Assembly (NCBI GenBank): GCA_030149365.1
Contig: JASBRP010000010.1
Location: 32,751 to 96,750 of the forward strand
DNA from: Solimonas sp.
Lineage (GTDB): Bacteria; Pseudomonadota; Gammaproteobacteria; Nevskiales; Nevskiaceae
DNA length: 64,000 bases
Reading direction: 5' to 3'
The translations under genes were made by a program, and so were the position numbers. How positions within the stretch are numbered: the first letter of the stretch is position 1; each line of letters starts with the position of its first letter. Below, piece by piece: positions 21,677 to 30,276 of this stretch. Below the pieces are notes generated by a model. The model saw nothing but the letters and a program-made list of their open reading frames with translations. It made no database searches and was not told where the DNA came from.

Positions 21677-23557
21677 ATGGCACATATGTTCGAGCGCTTC
21701 GAGAAGCTGGTGGATGTCACGGCCCCGCCGCCGCGGGAGCAGCCGCCGGCCTCGCTACGCGCGCTCTACCGATATTTTCTGGCCGAGCACAAACGCCTGT
21801 TCCTGGCGCTGATGGTGATCGGCAGCGGCGTGGCGGTGGCCGACGCGATGGTGCCGGTGTTCATCGGCAAGATCGTCACGCTGGTGGCAGCGCCGGACCG
21901 GCAGGCCGCCTTCACCGAGGCCATCCCCATGCTGTGGGCGATGGCGGGTTTCATCCTGCTGCTGCGGCCGCTGCTGCTGCTGCTGGACCTGGTGCTGCGC
22001 AACAACCTGCTGGTGCCGCGCGTGACCTCGCGCATTCGCTGGGTGAGCCACTGGCACCTGATCCGCAAGCCCTGGAGCTTCTTCCAGAACGACCAGGCAG
22101 GGCGCATCGCCAGCCGGGTGATGCACATGCCGGGCGCGCTGCGCGAGAGCGTAGAGGCCGCGATCCGCGCGGTGTGGTACATCGCGATCTACGGCGGCAC
22201 CTCGCTGCTGCTGTTGTGCCAGGCAGACTGGCGGCTGGCGCTGCCGGTGTTGGCCTGGTTCCTGGGATACGGCCTGCTGCTGCGGCACTTCGTGCCGCGT
22301 CTGCGCCTGCGAGCACGCGGCAATGCCGAGGCCTACTCCACGCTGATGGGCCGCATCGTGGACAGCTACAGCAATATCCTGATGGTGAAGCTCTTCGGCC
22401 GCCAGGAGAACGAGGACGCCTACGCGCGCGAGGCGCTGGAGGCGCATGACCTGGCGCAGCGCCGGCACATGCGCCTGATCACCGCTTTCGTCTTTGGCCT
22501 GGCGCTGCTCAATACGGCGCTGATGGCGGTCACCACCGGCATCGGCGTGAACCTGTGGCTGCAGGGGCTGGTGGGCGCGGGCGCGCTGGCCATGGCGCTG
22601 CCGCTGTGCTGGCAGATGGCGAGCACCGCGGGCTGGGTGGCCTGGGAGATCTCCGGCATCTTCGAGAACGTGGCCGCCGTGCAGGACGGCATGGAGTCAA
22701 TCTGCGCGCCCAACCGGCTGCTGGATGAGCCGCAGGCCCAGCCGCTGGCGGTGACGCGAGGCGAGATCCGCTTCGAGGCGGTGCGCTTCGGCTACGAGGG
22801 GCGCGCGGAGGTCTTCAACGGCTTTGACCTGACGATACGCCCCGGCGAGCAGGTGGGCATCGTGGGGCGCAGCGGCGCGGGCAAGTCCACGCTGGTGTAC
22901 CTGCTGCTGCGGCTGTTCGACGTGAACGGCGGGCGCATATTGATCGACGGGCAGGACACGCGCGCGGTGACACAGGAAAGCCTGCGCGCGGCGATCGGCG
23001 TGGTGACGCAGGACGTGACGCTGATGCACCGCTCGATACTGGACAACATCCGCTACGGCCAGCCCGAGGCGGCGCCGGCAGACGTGGCCTGCGCGGCGCG
23101 GCAGGCGCAGGCGGATGAGTTCATCCGGCAACTGCGCGACGAGCAGGGCCGCGAGGGCTATGCGGCGATCGTGGGCGAGCGCGGCGTGAAGCTGTCCGGC
23201 GGGCAGCGGCAGCGCCTGGCGATGGCACGCGCGATATTGAAGGACGCGCCGATCATGATCATGGACGAGCCCACCGCGGCGCTGGACAGCGAGGCGGAAC
23301 AGGCGATCCAGCGCGAGCTGCAGGCCCTGGGCCGCGGGCGGACGATGATCACGATTGCGCACCGGCTCTCCACCCTGATGCGCATGGACCGCATCCTGGT
23401 GATGGATGCCGGGCGGCTGGTGGAACAGGGCACGCATGCCGAGCTGCTGGCGCGCGGCGGGCTCTACGCCAGCCTGTGGCGCCACCAGGCGGATGCCCTG
23501 GAGCCGGAGGCGCATTCGCTGTTCCGCAACCCTGAACCCGAACAGGCGGCCGCTTGA
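21677..23557 (+). CDS. Lasso peptide ABC exporter (D protein)
   Basis: This is a 626-residue half-transporter. An N-terminal six-helix exporter domain (LFLALMVIGSGVAVADAMVPV onward) is followed by a nucleotide-binding domain with Walker A GRSGAGKST, signature KLSGGQRQRLAMARA and Walker B IMIMDEPTAALD. No C39 peptidase domain is present, as expected for lasso exporters of the McjD type, which transport the mature peptide and give self-protection. The start is taken as the ATG at 21677 (MAHMFERFEKL); the next ATG nine bases on is equally possible. It lies 80 bases downstream of the precursor gene. Confidence 0.9.
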   Translation: MAHMFERFEKLVDVTAPPPREQPPASLRALYRYFLAEHKRLFLALMVIGSGVAVADAMVPVFIGKIVTLVAAPDRQAAFTEAIPMLWAMAGFILLLRPLLLLLDLVLRNNLLVPRVTSRIRWVSHWHLIRKPWSFFQNDQAGRIASRVMHMPGALRESVEAAIRAVWYIAIYGGTSLLLLCQADWRLALPVLAWFLGYGLLLRHFVPRLRLRARGNAEAYSTLMGRIVDSYSNILMVKLFGRQENEDAYAREALEAHDLAQRRHMRLITAFVFGLALLNTALMAVTTGIGVNLWLQGLVGAGALAMALPLCWQMASTAGWVAWEISGIFENVAAVQDGMESICAPNRLLDEPQAQPLAVTRGEIRFEAVRFGYEGRAEVFNGFDLTIRPGEQVGIVGRSGAGKSTLVYLLLRLFDVNGGRILIDGQDTRAVTQESLRAAIGVVTQDVTLMHRSILDNIRYGQPEAAPADVACAARQAQADEFIRQLRDEQGREGYAAIVGERGVKLSGGQRQRLAMARAILKDAPIMIMDEPTAALDSEAEQAIQRELQALGRGRTMITIAHRLSTLMRMDRILVMDAGRLVEQGTHAELLARGGLYASLWRHQADALEPEAHSLFRNPEPEQAAA

Positions 23558-23587
23558 GCGCGGCGACCTCCTTCAAGCACTGATCAC

Positions 23588-23896
23588 ATGACGGATACGA
23601 AGATGAACCCGACACCGCCGGCCGCCCTCCCCGCCTTCAAGGCCCAGCTCGCCAAGGGCGTGACGCTGACGCGCATCGAGGGCAAGAGCGTGCTGTTTTC
23701 CACGCGCACGGGGGAGTCCTTCGGGCTCAACGACATGGGCGCGGAGATGCTGGCGCAGCTGTTTGCCGGCGACTCGCTGCGGGCGGCAAAGCAGATCGGC
23801 GCGGAGTACAACGCGCCGGAGGCGGAGATTCACCAGGATCTGTCGGAGCTGGCGGAGGAGTTGGCGGGGTTGAGGTTGATTGAGGTGCGACGGTAG
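23588..23896 (+). CDS. Lasso B1 protein, PqqD-like leader-binding (RRE) domain
   Basis: The 102-residue protein has a PqqD-like fold: LTRIEGKSVLFSTRTGESFGLNDMGAEMLAQL followed by a helical C-terminus (LSELAEELAGLRLIEVRR). In split lasso systems B1 binds the precursor leader through the YxxPxL motif and presents it to the B2 protease. It lies 30 bases after the exporter gene on the same strand. The ATG at 23588 is used; the Met at codon 6 is an alternative. Confidence 0.9.
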   Translation: MTDTKMNPTPPAALPAFKAQLAKGVTLTRIEGKSVLFSTRTGESFGLNDMGAEMLAQLFAGDSLRAAKQIGAEYNAPEAEIHQDLSELAEELAGLRLIEVRR

Positions 23897-23932
23897 GCGG
23901 CACTGAGCCTATTCAGCCTCGGACACTTGAAG

Positions 23933-23973
23933 AAGTCCGTTCGTGCTGAGCCTGTAGAAGCGCGGGCGGACTT
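23933..23973. repeat. REP palindrome, inverted copy
   Basis: This unit runs AAGTCCG...CGGACTT and is nearly the reverse complement of 21281-21322. It lies 37 bases after the B1 stop. Confidence 0.8.
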
Positions 23974-23992
23974 CCCCAACTGCGGCTAGCTG

Positions 23993-24033
23993 GTTTCCGC
24001 CCACCCTTCGACAGGCTCAGGGCGAACGGAAAC
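23993..24033. repeat. REP palindrome
   Basis: GTTTCCG...CGGAAAC flanks the same TTCGACAGGCTCAGGGCGAAC core as the preceding element. Confidence 0.75.
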
Positions 24034-24048
24034 TCCAGCGGAGGTTCT

Positions 24049-24225
24049 TCCCTCGCCCGCTCGCGGGAGAGGGTGGCCCGGAGGGCCGGGAGAGGGGCTG
24101 TGAATCTGGGAATGGTGCGTCACCGACAGATTTACAGCCCCTCTCGGCAACTGCTCCTGCGTTGCCCTACCTCGGGCATCCATGCCCTCGTCCCCCGCCC
24201 CTCTCCCGCAAGCGGGCGAGGGGAG
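24049..24225. repeat. Compound REP-like repeat cluster
   Basis: This stretch holds CTCGCCCGCTCGCGGGAGAGG hairpins at both ends. It also contains a 46-base segment (24145-24190) repeated identically at 61028-61073 and in inverted form at about 53432-53478. No coding potential is supported. It fills the gap between lasso B1 and the B2 stop codon. Confidence 0.75.
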
Positions 24226-24633
24226 TTACCGCCAAGCCGGATATTCCGCCACCACCGTGAAGTCCTCCAGCCCCGGCGTGGCGACGAAGGTCTGGCCGCC
24301 GTTGACTACCCAGGCGTGGCCGCTGACCGGGGAGAGCTTCATGCCTACGCGCAGGTTGGCGGCGTGGCCGCGGAGGTTGAGCAGGTACCAGGTGACGATG
24401 GCCTGATCCAGGCACTCGATGGGGAACGGCAGGAAACGCAGGCCGCGCTGGATCCGGTCCGCGATCTGCGGCGCTGGCCGGGCGCCGAAGGCGCGCCACA
24501 GCGGGCGGCAGCGGCGGCCGAGGCCGGTGGCGAGGCGGACGGTGCGGTCCAGGCCGAGGAGCTTGGTGCTGCAGAAGGACAGGACGAGTAAGGCGGCGCT
24601 CATGAATATGATGAACATGCAGGTGGAACCCAT
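24226..24633 (-). CDS. Lasso B2 protein, transglutaminase-like leader peptidase
   Basis: Up to 135 residues. The C-terminal half matches the lasso B2 cysteine protease: the catalytic Cys in PIECLDQAIVTWYLLNLRG, the catalytic His in SPVSGHAWVV, and a downstream FTVVAEYPAW segment. B2 cleaves the leader for the cyclase. It is on the strand opposite to all other lasso genes. Possible starts are the ATGs at 24633, 24618 and 24603; none has a clear ribosome-binding site. The 24603 start codon overlaps the cyclase start codon (CATG). The N-terminus is a hydrophobic helix (SAALLVLSF). Confidence in the family is good; the start is uncertain. Confidence 0.85.
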   Translation of the reverse strand: MGSTCMFIIFMSAALLVLSFCSTKLLGLDRTVRLATGLGRRCRPLWRAFGARPAPQIADRIQRGLRFLPFPIECLDQAIVTWYLLNLRGHAANLRVGMKLSPVSGHAWVVNGGQTFVATPGLEDFTVVAEYPAWR

Positions 24634-26467
24634 TACCCAGTCGCACCAGGGCGCGAATTGTCAGGCTGAGGCGAGCACGCGGGAGGTCTTCCTGGTGCAG
24701 GCGGGCACGAGCCCGCGGTGGCGGGCGGGCGCCGGCACGCAGCAGGCGGCCAGCGAGCAGGGCGTGCTGCTGGTGGAGGGGGCCATCTTCCGCATCAACG
24801 GGCAGCGGCATGCGCGGCCGGCGCAGGTGCTGCTGGAGCGGCTGCGGGAGCGCGGCACCGGGGCGTTCTGCGAGGTGACGGGTGACTTCGTCGCCTGCTA
24901 CGTCACGCGCGAGGGTGTGCATGGCTTCAAGAGCCTGACGGGGCAGCACCAGCTCTACTACGGCGAGGGCCAAGGGCTGTTCTGCAACCGCCTTTTCCCC
25001 TTTCACGCCGCCACGCCGGTGCCGGAGTGGGACGAGGAATACTTTGGCCGGCACACGCTGATCGTGCCCGGCTCGCAGTTCCATGCGGAGTGCACGCCGC
25101 TGGCGGGTGTGCGTCGTGTGTTGCCGGGGCAACTGGTGACGCTGGGGCCGGGCGTGACCAAGCGCGCGCTGGTGATGCGCCAGTACCAGTACAAGCTGGA
25201 CCCGCAGCAGCGCCGCGAGGACGTGGCGCCGGAGATCCTGCGGCTGCTGCGCGAGTCGGTGCAGGACCACCTGCACGCGGCGCCGGGCGCGGATGTGTGT
25301 ATCGAGATCTCCGGGGGGCTGGATTCGTCCTTCGTGGCCTGCCTGGTGGGCGAGGTCACCCAGGGCGCCAAGGGGGTGATGTTCTCGCAGCCCAACGTGC
25401 CCTCCCACCATATCAGCGAGGGCTATGCCCGCGAGGTGGCGGAGCGCTATGGCATTGACCTGCGGATCATCCCGCCGGACGAACTGCCGGCGGTGCCGCA
25501 GCTGGAGCCGGCCTACAGCGACGAGCCCAGCGACTTCTTCTGGTTTGGCGAGCTGTTCTCCGAGGCGGTGGCGCAGATGACGCGGCCGGGCGGGCTGGTG
25601 TTCACCGGCTTTGGCGCGGACCAGCTCTTCCTGCGCTCGCCGGCGATGCTGCCCCACCTGCTGGGGCGCGGCGAGTGGGGCGCCTTCTTCAGCGCGCTGC
25701 GACCGGCGGCCAGGCTAATGAGCCGCAGCCCGGTGAGCCTGGCGCTGCAGAGCCTGGTCTCGCAGATCCCGCGGGAGCTGTATTACCGCATGGCGCGGCA
25801 CACGGAGAAATGGCCCTGGAACCCGCTGGACGTCTGCGACGTGAACATGGACCGGCTGCTGCATGCGCCGGTGGGCTGGCTGCGAGCCGATGACCGGCGC
25901 GCGGCGTGGGAGGACCAGCGGCGGCAGACCGAGCGGGAACTGGTGGGCGACGGCATCATCTGCGACAACTGGGGCTACTTCGCCGCCACGCGCGCCGTGA
26001 CCGCGCCGCACTTTGCGCGCCGCGGCCTCAAGGATGCCTCGCCGTTCTGCGACCTGCGGCTGATCGACTACGTGTACGACCACGTCAGCGCGCTGCTGGT
26101 GCACGACTTCAACGGCCGCTACAAGGAGCTGCTGCGCGAGGCGCAGAAGGGCGTGGTGCCGGAGAGCCTGCGCGCCAGGAAAAACGACACCTTCGTGTTC
26201 AACTCCTTCCAGCTGCGCTACTTCAACCAGGCGCGGGAGTACTTCCACTCCCTGGTGGACCACTGCCCTGCCGGATGGGTGCACGCGCCGAGCGTGCGCG
26301 CCGAGATCGAGGCCCTGCAGTTTGGCCTGATGAATGCGTCCACGCGGTCCGTGGTGGCGCTGATGGGCTACCTGAGCTGGCAGCGGGCCTTCCTGCGCCA
26401 GGCCGGCGGAGAATCCGCGGCACTGGAGCGGCTGCCCTGGAGCCAGTTGGGCAATGGGCACGGCTGA
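24602..26467 (+). CDS. Lasso cyclase, asparagine-synthetase-like (C protein)
   Basis: This 621-residue protein has an N-terminal glutamine-amidotransferase-like domain that lacks the catalytic N-terminal cysteine, and a C-terminal synthetase domain with the ATP pyrophosphatase motif SGGLDSS at residues 237-243 (EISGGLDSSFVACLVG). Lasso cyclases adenylate the ring Asp/Glu side chain and close the isopeptide bond. The ATG at 24602 (MNMMNMQVEPITQ) is chosen; an open frame continues upstream but crosses B2 in antisense and carries no domain. The divergent B2 gene overlaps the 5' end. Confidence 0.92.
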   Translation: MNMMNMQVEPITQSHQGANCQAEASTREVFLVQAGTSPRWRAGAGTQQAASEQGVLLVEGAIFRINGQRHARPAQVLLERLRERGTGAFCEVTGDFVACYVTREGVHGFKSLTGQHQLYYGEGQGLFCNRLFPFHAATPVPEWDEEYFGRHTLIVPGSQFHAECTPLAGVRRVLPGQLVTLGPGVTKRALVMRQYQYKLDPQQRREDVAPEILRLLRESVQDHLHAAPGADVCIEISGGLDSSFVACLVGEVTQGAKGVMFSQPNVPSHHISEGYAREVAERYGIDLRIIPPDELPAVPQLEPAYSDEPSDFFWFGELFSEAVAQMTRPGGLVFTGFGADQLFLRSPAMLPHLLGRGEWGAFFSALRPAARLMSRSPVSLALQSLVSQIPRELYYRMARHTEKWPWNPLDVCDVNMDRLLHAPVGWLRADDRRAAWEDQRRQTERELVGDGIICDNWGYFAATRAVTAPHFARRGLKDASPFCDLRLIDYVYDHVSALLVHDFNGRYKELLREAQKGVVPESLRARKNDTFVFNSFQLRYFNQAREYFHSLVDHCPAGWVHAPSVRAEIEALQFGLMNASTRSVVALMGYLSWQRAFLRQAGGESAALERLPWSQLGNGHG

Positions 26468-26902
26468 ACGCCGCGCCCGGGAATTCCGGAAACGGAAACG
26501 CATCAACCCGATGCGCTAAAAAAAACTGCTCCGCCGGGCCGCTCCGGAGAGATGGCGCGCGCCACGTGCCAGACCCAGCCTTTCGGCCAGCCGTTGTCTC
26601 CGCGGGCGCCTCGTCCAGGCACGCCCGTTGCGCTGCGCGGGCTCCCCTGGTGGAGGGGCCCGGCGGGCAGCAATACCGTGTTGTTAATGAGCACCGACAG
26701 CAGGTGTGACCCGGGACTCGTTCGCGGATGCGCTAGCAGAGCCCTACTGGGTTAGCCAGGCAATCGTTCTACTGCAGGGAAGTTGGGGAGCGGAGGGGCA
26801 TGGGCCGGGTGGATGAAATCGATCCCGGTACGCCGTGGGGCCTCGGTCGTTGCGTGGCAACGTGGGGCCTGGCTCGATAGGAATAGGTTACGCCAGAGGG
26901 GG

Positions 26903-26930
26903 CGGAACTCATAACGGAGTTCCGTTTTTT
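26903..26930 (+). terminator. Intrinsic terminator-like hairpin
   Basis: CGGAACTC and GAGTTCCG form an 8-bp perfect stem around ATAACG, followed directly by six T. It is more than 400 bases past the cyclase stop. A related hairpin with TCTTTTT is at 27740-27767. Confidence 0.6.
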
Positions 26931-27039
26931 CTGCAGGAGCCATGCAGCCCATATCTGGAAGTAAGGACTACGCCGCAGGATCGGGCTAGCCCTCAAAGAG
27001 GATCGTCTACCTATCGCCCCGCTATCGAGGCGTCCGAAA

Positions 27040-27403
27040 GTATCCGCCCAACGTTTTCAGAGCGACTCTCGCAACGTCCGCCCCAGAAATTTTCCGTCTG
27101 AGTGTCGCTGAGCCTCGGGCGCCCGATCCATCTTCAGAATCAGATCGGCCAACCGTTCCTGCAAGGCATCCCGGCCGATCACAAACGCGAGTTTCAGGTT
27201 TTTAGCCAGGAGAAATTTTGTGATCTCCTATCAAGGCCCAAAAGGCGGCGATTCACCACCGCCGCTTCATCCAAAGCCTGAGCCGCCCTCTCCATCTCAA
27301 TAGCCTTCTGCGGCGCAGAGAATCTGACGCCCCTCAACGCGTCGCGAAGGGAGAAGATTTTCGCGCGAAGATTCCTTTCCAGATCAGGCTCGAGTAACCC
27401 CAA
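27040..27403 (-). pseudogene. Possible frameshifted gene remnant
   Basis: On the minus strand two reading frames with protein-like composition adjoin. One reads LRDALRGVRFSAPQKAIEM and then AQALDEAAVVNRRLLGLDRR before stopping at 27194. The next frame continues with FLLAKNLKLAFVIGRDALQ and then ERLADLILKMDRAPEAQRH to a TGA near 27054. One indel would join them. I do not recognise the family. Confidence 0.3.
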
Positions 27404-27739
27404 CCCAGCTACTGCGCCAATGCGTTGCGGCGTTCAGATCTTTTCTTGCTGCCGTCTTCCTACGGCTCTACTTTGAGTATCTCAACGATGACGGCGGATC
27501 GACCCGTCTTGGCCATACGCAATCCGGGGACAGTTCGGCGAAGGGCCAGCTTCCGGGGCTCTTTCGCGGATGCGGCGCAGAGCCCTACTCAATCGCCCGT
27601 GCCGACTATTCCTGCGGGAAGCTTTGCTGGAGGTGAGACTGGAGCCGCGTGGAAAAAGACCCTCAGGGCAAATATGGGCACGTTGAAGTTATCTGACCTG
27701 GACCCTGCTCGTTGAGGAGCATTTTAGGCGGATTATGAG

Positions 27740-27767
27740 CGGAATTTGTAAGGAGTTCCGTCTTTTT
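27740..27767 (+). terminator. Terminator-like hairpin, second copy
   Basis: CGGAATTT and GAGTTCCG pair imperfectly around GTAAG, followed by TCTTTTT. It resembles the hairpin at 26903-26930 and lies in the second degenerate repeat. Confidence 0.45.
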
Positions 27768-28105
27768 AGCTTGGCTAGCCGGCAACGCAAGAAATTCAAT
27801 CTGGCTCACCGCCATGGCTTGCCAAATGTGCTTCAGTCTTTCTAGCAATGGCAATGGAAACGGCCAGCCATCTCGCAGGTGGCCCTTAAAGAAGACCGTC
27901 GCGCATCGCACAACGCGGACCTCATTTCCCTGAAAAAACAAACGTTCTCTTCGCCGGAAGAGCCTCCATTTCGGAATGCGTAGAAGATTTGTTGTGGCCG
28001 CGGCTGGAAATTGCGATATTTACTAAAGGGGTGGACTACAACCCTCCCAGCCAGGGAGAGCCTCCATAGCTGTGAGGCGCTCATCAATGAACGGGATATT
28101 TCGAA

Positions 28106-28651
28106 ATGGCCAGGCCGTTATTTACGAGCAACGAATGGAAGGGATTCTGGGACGAAATATGGTCAAAGTTCGTAGATGGAATTCGAGCTACCGGCGCCAA
28201 ATTAAGTCTAGTTATCACAGCTTGCGGAATAGCGGCTGTCACTTGGGGGCTTCCTCACCTTAATAGGTCGGACACCTCGCCCGAGACGCTCGGGATTTAT
28301 GTTCTAGGCTTTATCATCCCTTTATTTTGCGAGGCGTTTCTTCTCGTCAAGGATGAAAATCGCTCCTTCGATGGGGCCGTAGCAGAATGGACTTGCATAT
28401 TTTTATTTGTTCTTTGGACTCTCGCCTTTTGGCTGTCCTTAAAAACTAATTTTCCCCAGCCAGCGACGGACGCTCCGCACTCAAAGTCTGAATGGCGTTG
28501 GGGAGCATCTGGATTTCTGCTCTTTTTACTTGTACTTTCCTTATTTTTTAGCTTTGTAGTAACCGGATTCGATCAAAAAAAGGCACCAAAGATCCCGGTT
28601 CTCGATGAAAAACCGCAGGAATTACACGATAGGGCAGACCGTCATGGCTAA
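28106..28651 (+). CDS. Four-helix inner-membrane protein of the island
   Basis: This 181-residue protein (MARPLFTSNEWKGFWDEIW) has about four predicted membrane helices: ITACGIAAVTWGL, LGIYVLGFIIPLFCEAFLLV, IFLFVLWTLAFWLSL and FLLFLLVLSLFFSFVV. I recognise no family. Its last 8 bases overlap the start of the following DGQHR gene, so the two are probably translationally coupled. Codon use and AT content differ from the genome flanks, as in the rest of the island. A membrane partner for a DNA-modification-linked protein would be consistent with a defence role, but no function can be assigned. Confidence 0.75.
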   Translation: MARPLFTSNEWKGFWDEIWSKFVDGIRATGAKLSLVITACGIAAVTWGLPHLNRSDTSPETLGIYVLGFIIPLFCEAFLLVKDENRSFDGAVAEWTCIFLFVLWTLAFWLSLKTNFPQPATDAPHSKSEWRWGASGFLLFLLVLSLFFSFVVTGFDQKKAPKIPVLDEKPQELHDRADRHG

Positions 28652-29858
28652 ATATTTCCTGACAGTGCCTGCAATCCGCATCTCTCAGCCCATTGGAGAA
28701 TTCTTCCTTTGCTCAATTCCGGCGGAGACACTTCTCGCGGTAACGTACTCGATTCCCGCGACAGCGAAGCGATCAGAAGGACTTTTGACTGGTATTTTTG
28801 GAAACCAGCGAACTGAGATCAAGGATCGCAGTCGGCAGATCGGAGCGTATATTGATGAGGAGAATTCGACGTTTCCCAACAACATCATCCTCAGTGCGAA
28901 TTACAGAACGTCCGGCGACTTCGAGGATGATGAATCTTTGCAATGGCGAGTAGAGCGCGTGAAGGACGAGCACTATCAACTGATAGTGCCATCTCCCGAA
29001 CGTCTGGCGTCAATTATCGATGGCCAGCACCGTCTGAAAGGCTTTGAGGAATCCCAAAAGCCCGACAGGAAAAAAATGGACATGCCGTGTGCGGTATTTA
29101 TCAATCTGCCTCGCCCGTATCAGGCTCGGATATTTGCAACAATCAACATCAATCAAAAGCGAGTGGATAAAAGCCTCGCTTATCAGCTTTTCGGCTACGA
29201 TTTAAATGAGAAAGATGCCGATCTATGGTCTCCAGATATGCTCGCAGTGTTCCTGGCCCGAAATTTAGAGGGCAGAGACGACTCCCCATTTAAAAATCAC
29301 GTGCGCCTTGCACTAGTCCAGATTCCAGGTGAAGGAAAGCAATCATCTGTTTGGAAAGTGTCAATCGCTAGCATCGTCGAAGGCATTACCCGACTCATCT
29401 CCGCCAAACCTGCCGCAGACAGGAGCGCCCTTTTGAGTAAGGAGGCAGTGGACAGATCGAAGCTGGCAATTGACTCTACACCGTTACGCCAGTGGTACAT
29501 CGATGGGAAGGACAAGAAGATTCTAGAATTAATCATTGACTATTTCCGAATCATCGATGAAGTTGTATGGAGCCATCAAACTGAGGGCAGCTTTGCGACC
29601 AAGACGGTCGGCATACTCGCGCTCTTTGACATACTCCGAGAGGGGCTTAGCAAGAAGCGTCTCGACCCAAATGCTACTCAGCAGACCACTCGCACGCTAT
29701 TCGCGCATGCTCGAGGGATCAACTTTTCCGACGACTTCTTCCATGCATCTGGCGCCGGACGGGTACGAATTCGCCGCGTACTCCAAACACTCACAGGCTT
29801 AGATCCAACCCCCCAAAGGGAAACGGCGGAAGCAGTTTCCCGCCTCCTGCATAAGTAG
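28644..29858 (+). CDS. DGQHR-domain (DndB-like) protein, small paralogue
   Basis: This 404-residue protein has the hallmark IIDGQHRLKGFEE at residues 124-136, with D126-R130 as DGQHR, followed by AVFINLPRPYQARIFATININQKRVDKSL, a pattern shared with DndB and other ParB-related DGQHR proteins. DndB regulates DNA phosphorothioation; other DGQHR proteins also occur in DNA-modification islands. The ATG at 28644 (MAKYFLTVPAIRIS) overlaps the upstream membrane gene. It is one of three DGQHR genes in the window, with the others at 31422 and 35299. Sequence differs from both outside the core, so it is not a recent duplicate. Confidence 0.85.
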   Translation: MAKYFLTVPAIRISQPIGEFFLCSIPAETLLAVTYSIPATAKRSEGLLTGIFGNQRTEIKDRSRQIGAYIDEENSTFPNNIILSANYRTSGDFEDDESLQWRVERVKDEHYQLIVPSPERLASIIDGQHRLKGFEESQKPDRKKMDMPCAVFINLPRPYQARIFATININQKRVDKSLAYQLFGYDLNEKDADLWSPDMLAVFLARNLEGRDDSPFKNHVRLALVQIPGEGKQSSVWKVSIASIVEGITRLISAKPAADRSALLSKEAVDRSKLAIDSTPLRQWYIDGKDKKILELIIDYFRIIDEVVWSHQTEGSFATKTVGILALFDILREGLSKKRLDPNATQQTTRTLFAHARGINFSDDFFHASGAGRVRIRRVLQTLTGLDPTPQRETAEAVSRLLHK

Positions 29859-29863
29859 CGACG

Positions 29864-29944
29864 TTACTCCGCTTTGATCGGAACCTCGGCGCCTGCTTCC
29901 CTAAAAAGACCGATGATCTGCTCTTTCGAATATCGCCTCTTCAC
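29864..29944 (-). pseudogene. IS3-family transposase OrfA remnant
   Basis: A 26-codon stretch reads VKRRYSKEQIIGLFREAGAE then VPIKAE and a stop, matching the N-terminus of IS3-type OrfA proteins (KRRY-EEQIIG-L-EAEAG-PVK). The rest of the element is missing. It marks past transposition at the left side of the Dnd island. Confidence 0.65.
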
Positions 29945-30276
29945 GTCCGACCTCCTGGGTCTTGGGCCGGACTATAAATCGGCAAGTCGCGGCTGAGTAG
30001 GGCGTGGCCGCTGGATGGCCCGCTCTCGGCATGCGCCGGCCCTAGCGGCCGTGGAGCTGAGGGATTGGCTGTCAGGGATACTATCCGCAGATGGGGCAAA
30101 AATTCGTAACGGGGTGCCGTAATTTTCGGTCCACGACTGCTGGCAGACAGAAAAATAAACTGGCCTCTTTTAGGCCGCGTGCTCCTTGCCTGCGCCCCAC
30201 AGCCGCGTAATATCAACTTTTATTTTCTGCGCACAGTGCCACTCGCATACAGCTCAGTATGTGCCTAGCGGCGACA
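29945..30276. other. Intergenic region between the two DGQHR loci
   Basis: About 330 bases without a gene. It contains GAGTAGGGC and an AACGGGGTGCCGT element followed by AATTTTC at 30103-30123, similar in form to the hairpins at 26903 and 27740. Genes on either side converge here. Confidence 0.45.

Larger units (their letters stand above)
26468..28105. other. Gene-poor left flank of the Dnd island
   Basis: About 1.6 kb without a convincing intact gene. It contains two related degenerate segments (about 26711-27010 and 27558-27900). Each has TTCGCGGATGCG, then AGAGCCCTACT, then a GAGTTCCGT hairpin with a T-run, then a CCCTYAAAGARGAYCGTC block. A possible decayed minus-strand gene lies at 27040-27403. 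Base composition starts to fall here. No tRNA or integrase was seen. Confidence 0.5.

Noticed and set aside
24419-24601. N-terminal extension of the lasso cyclase frame.
   Set aside because: It is antisense to the B2 protease, which shows catalytic Cys and His motifs, and it adds no domain to the cyclase.
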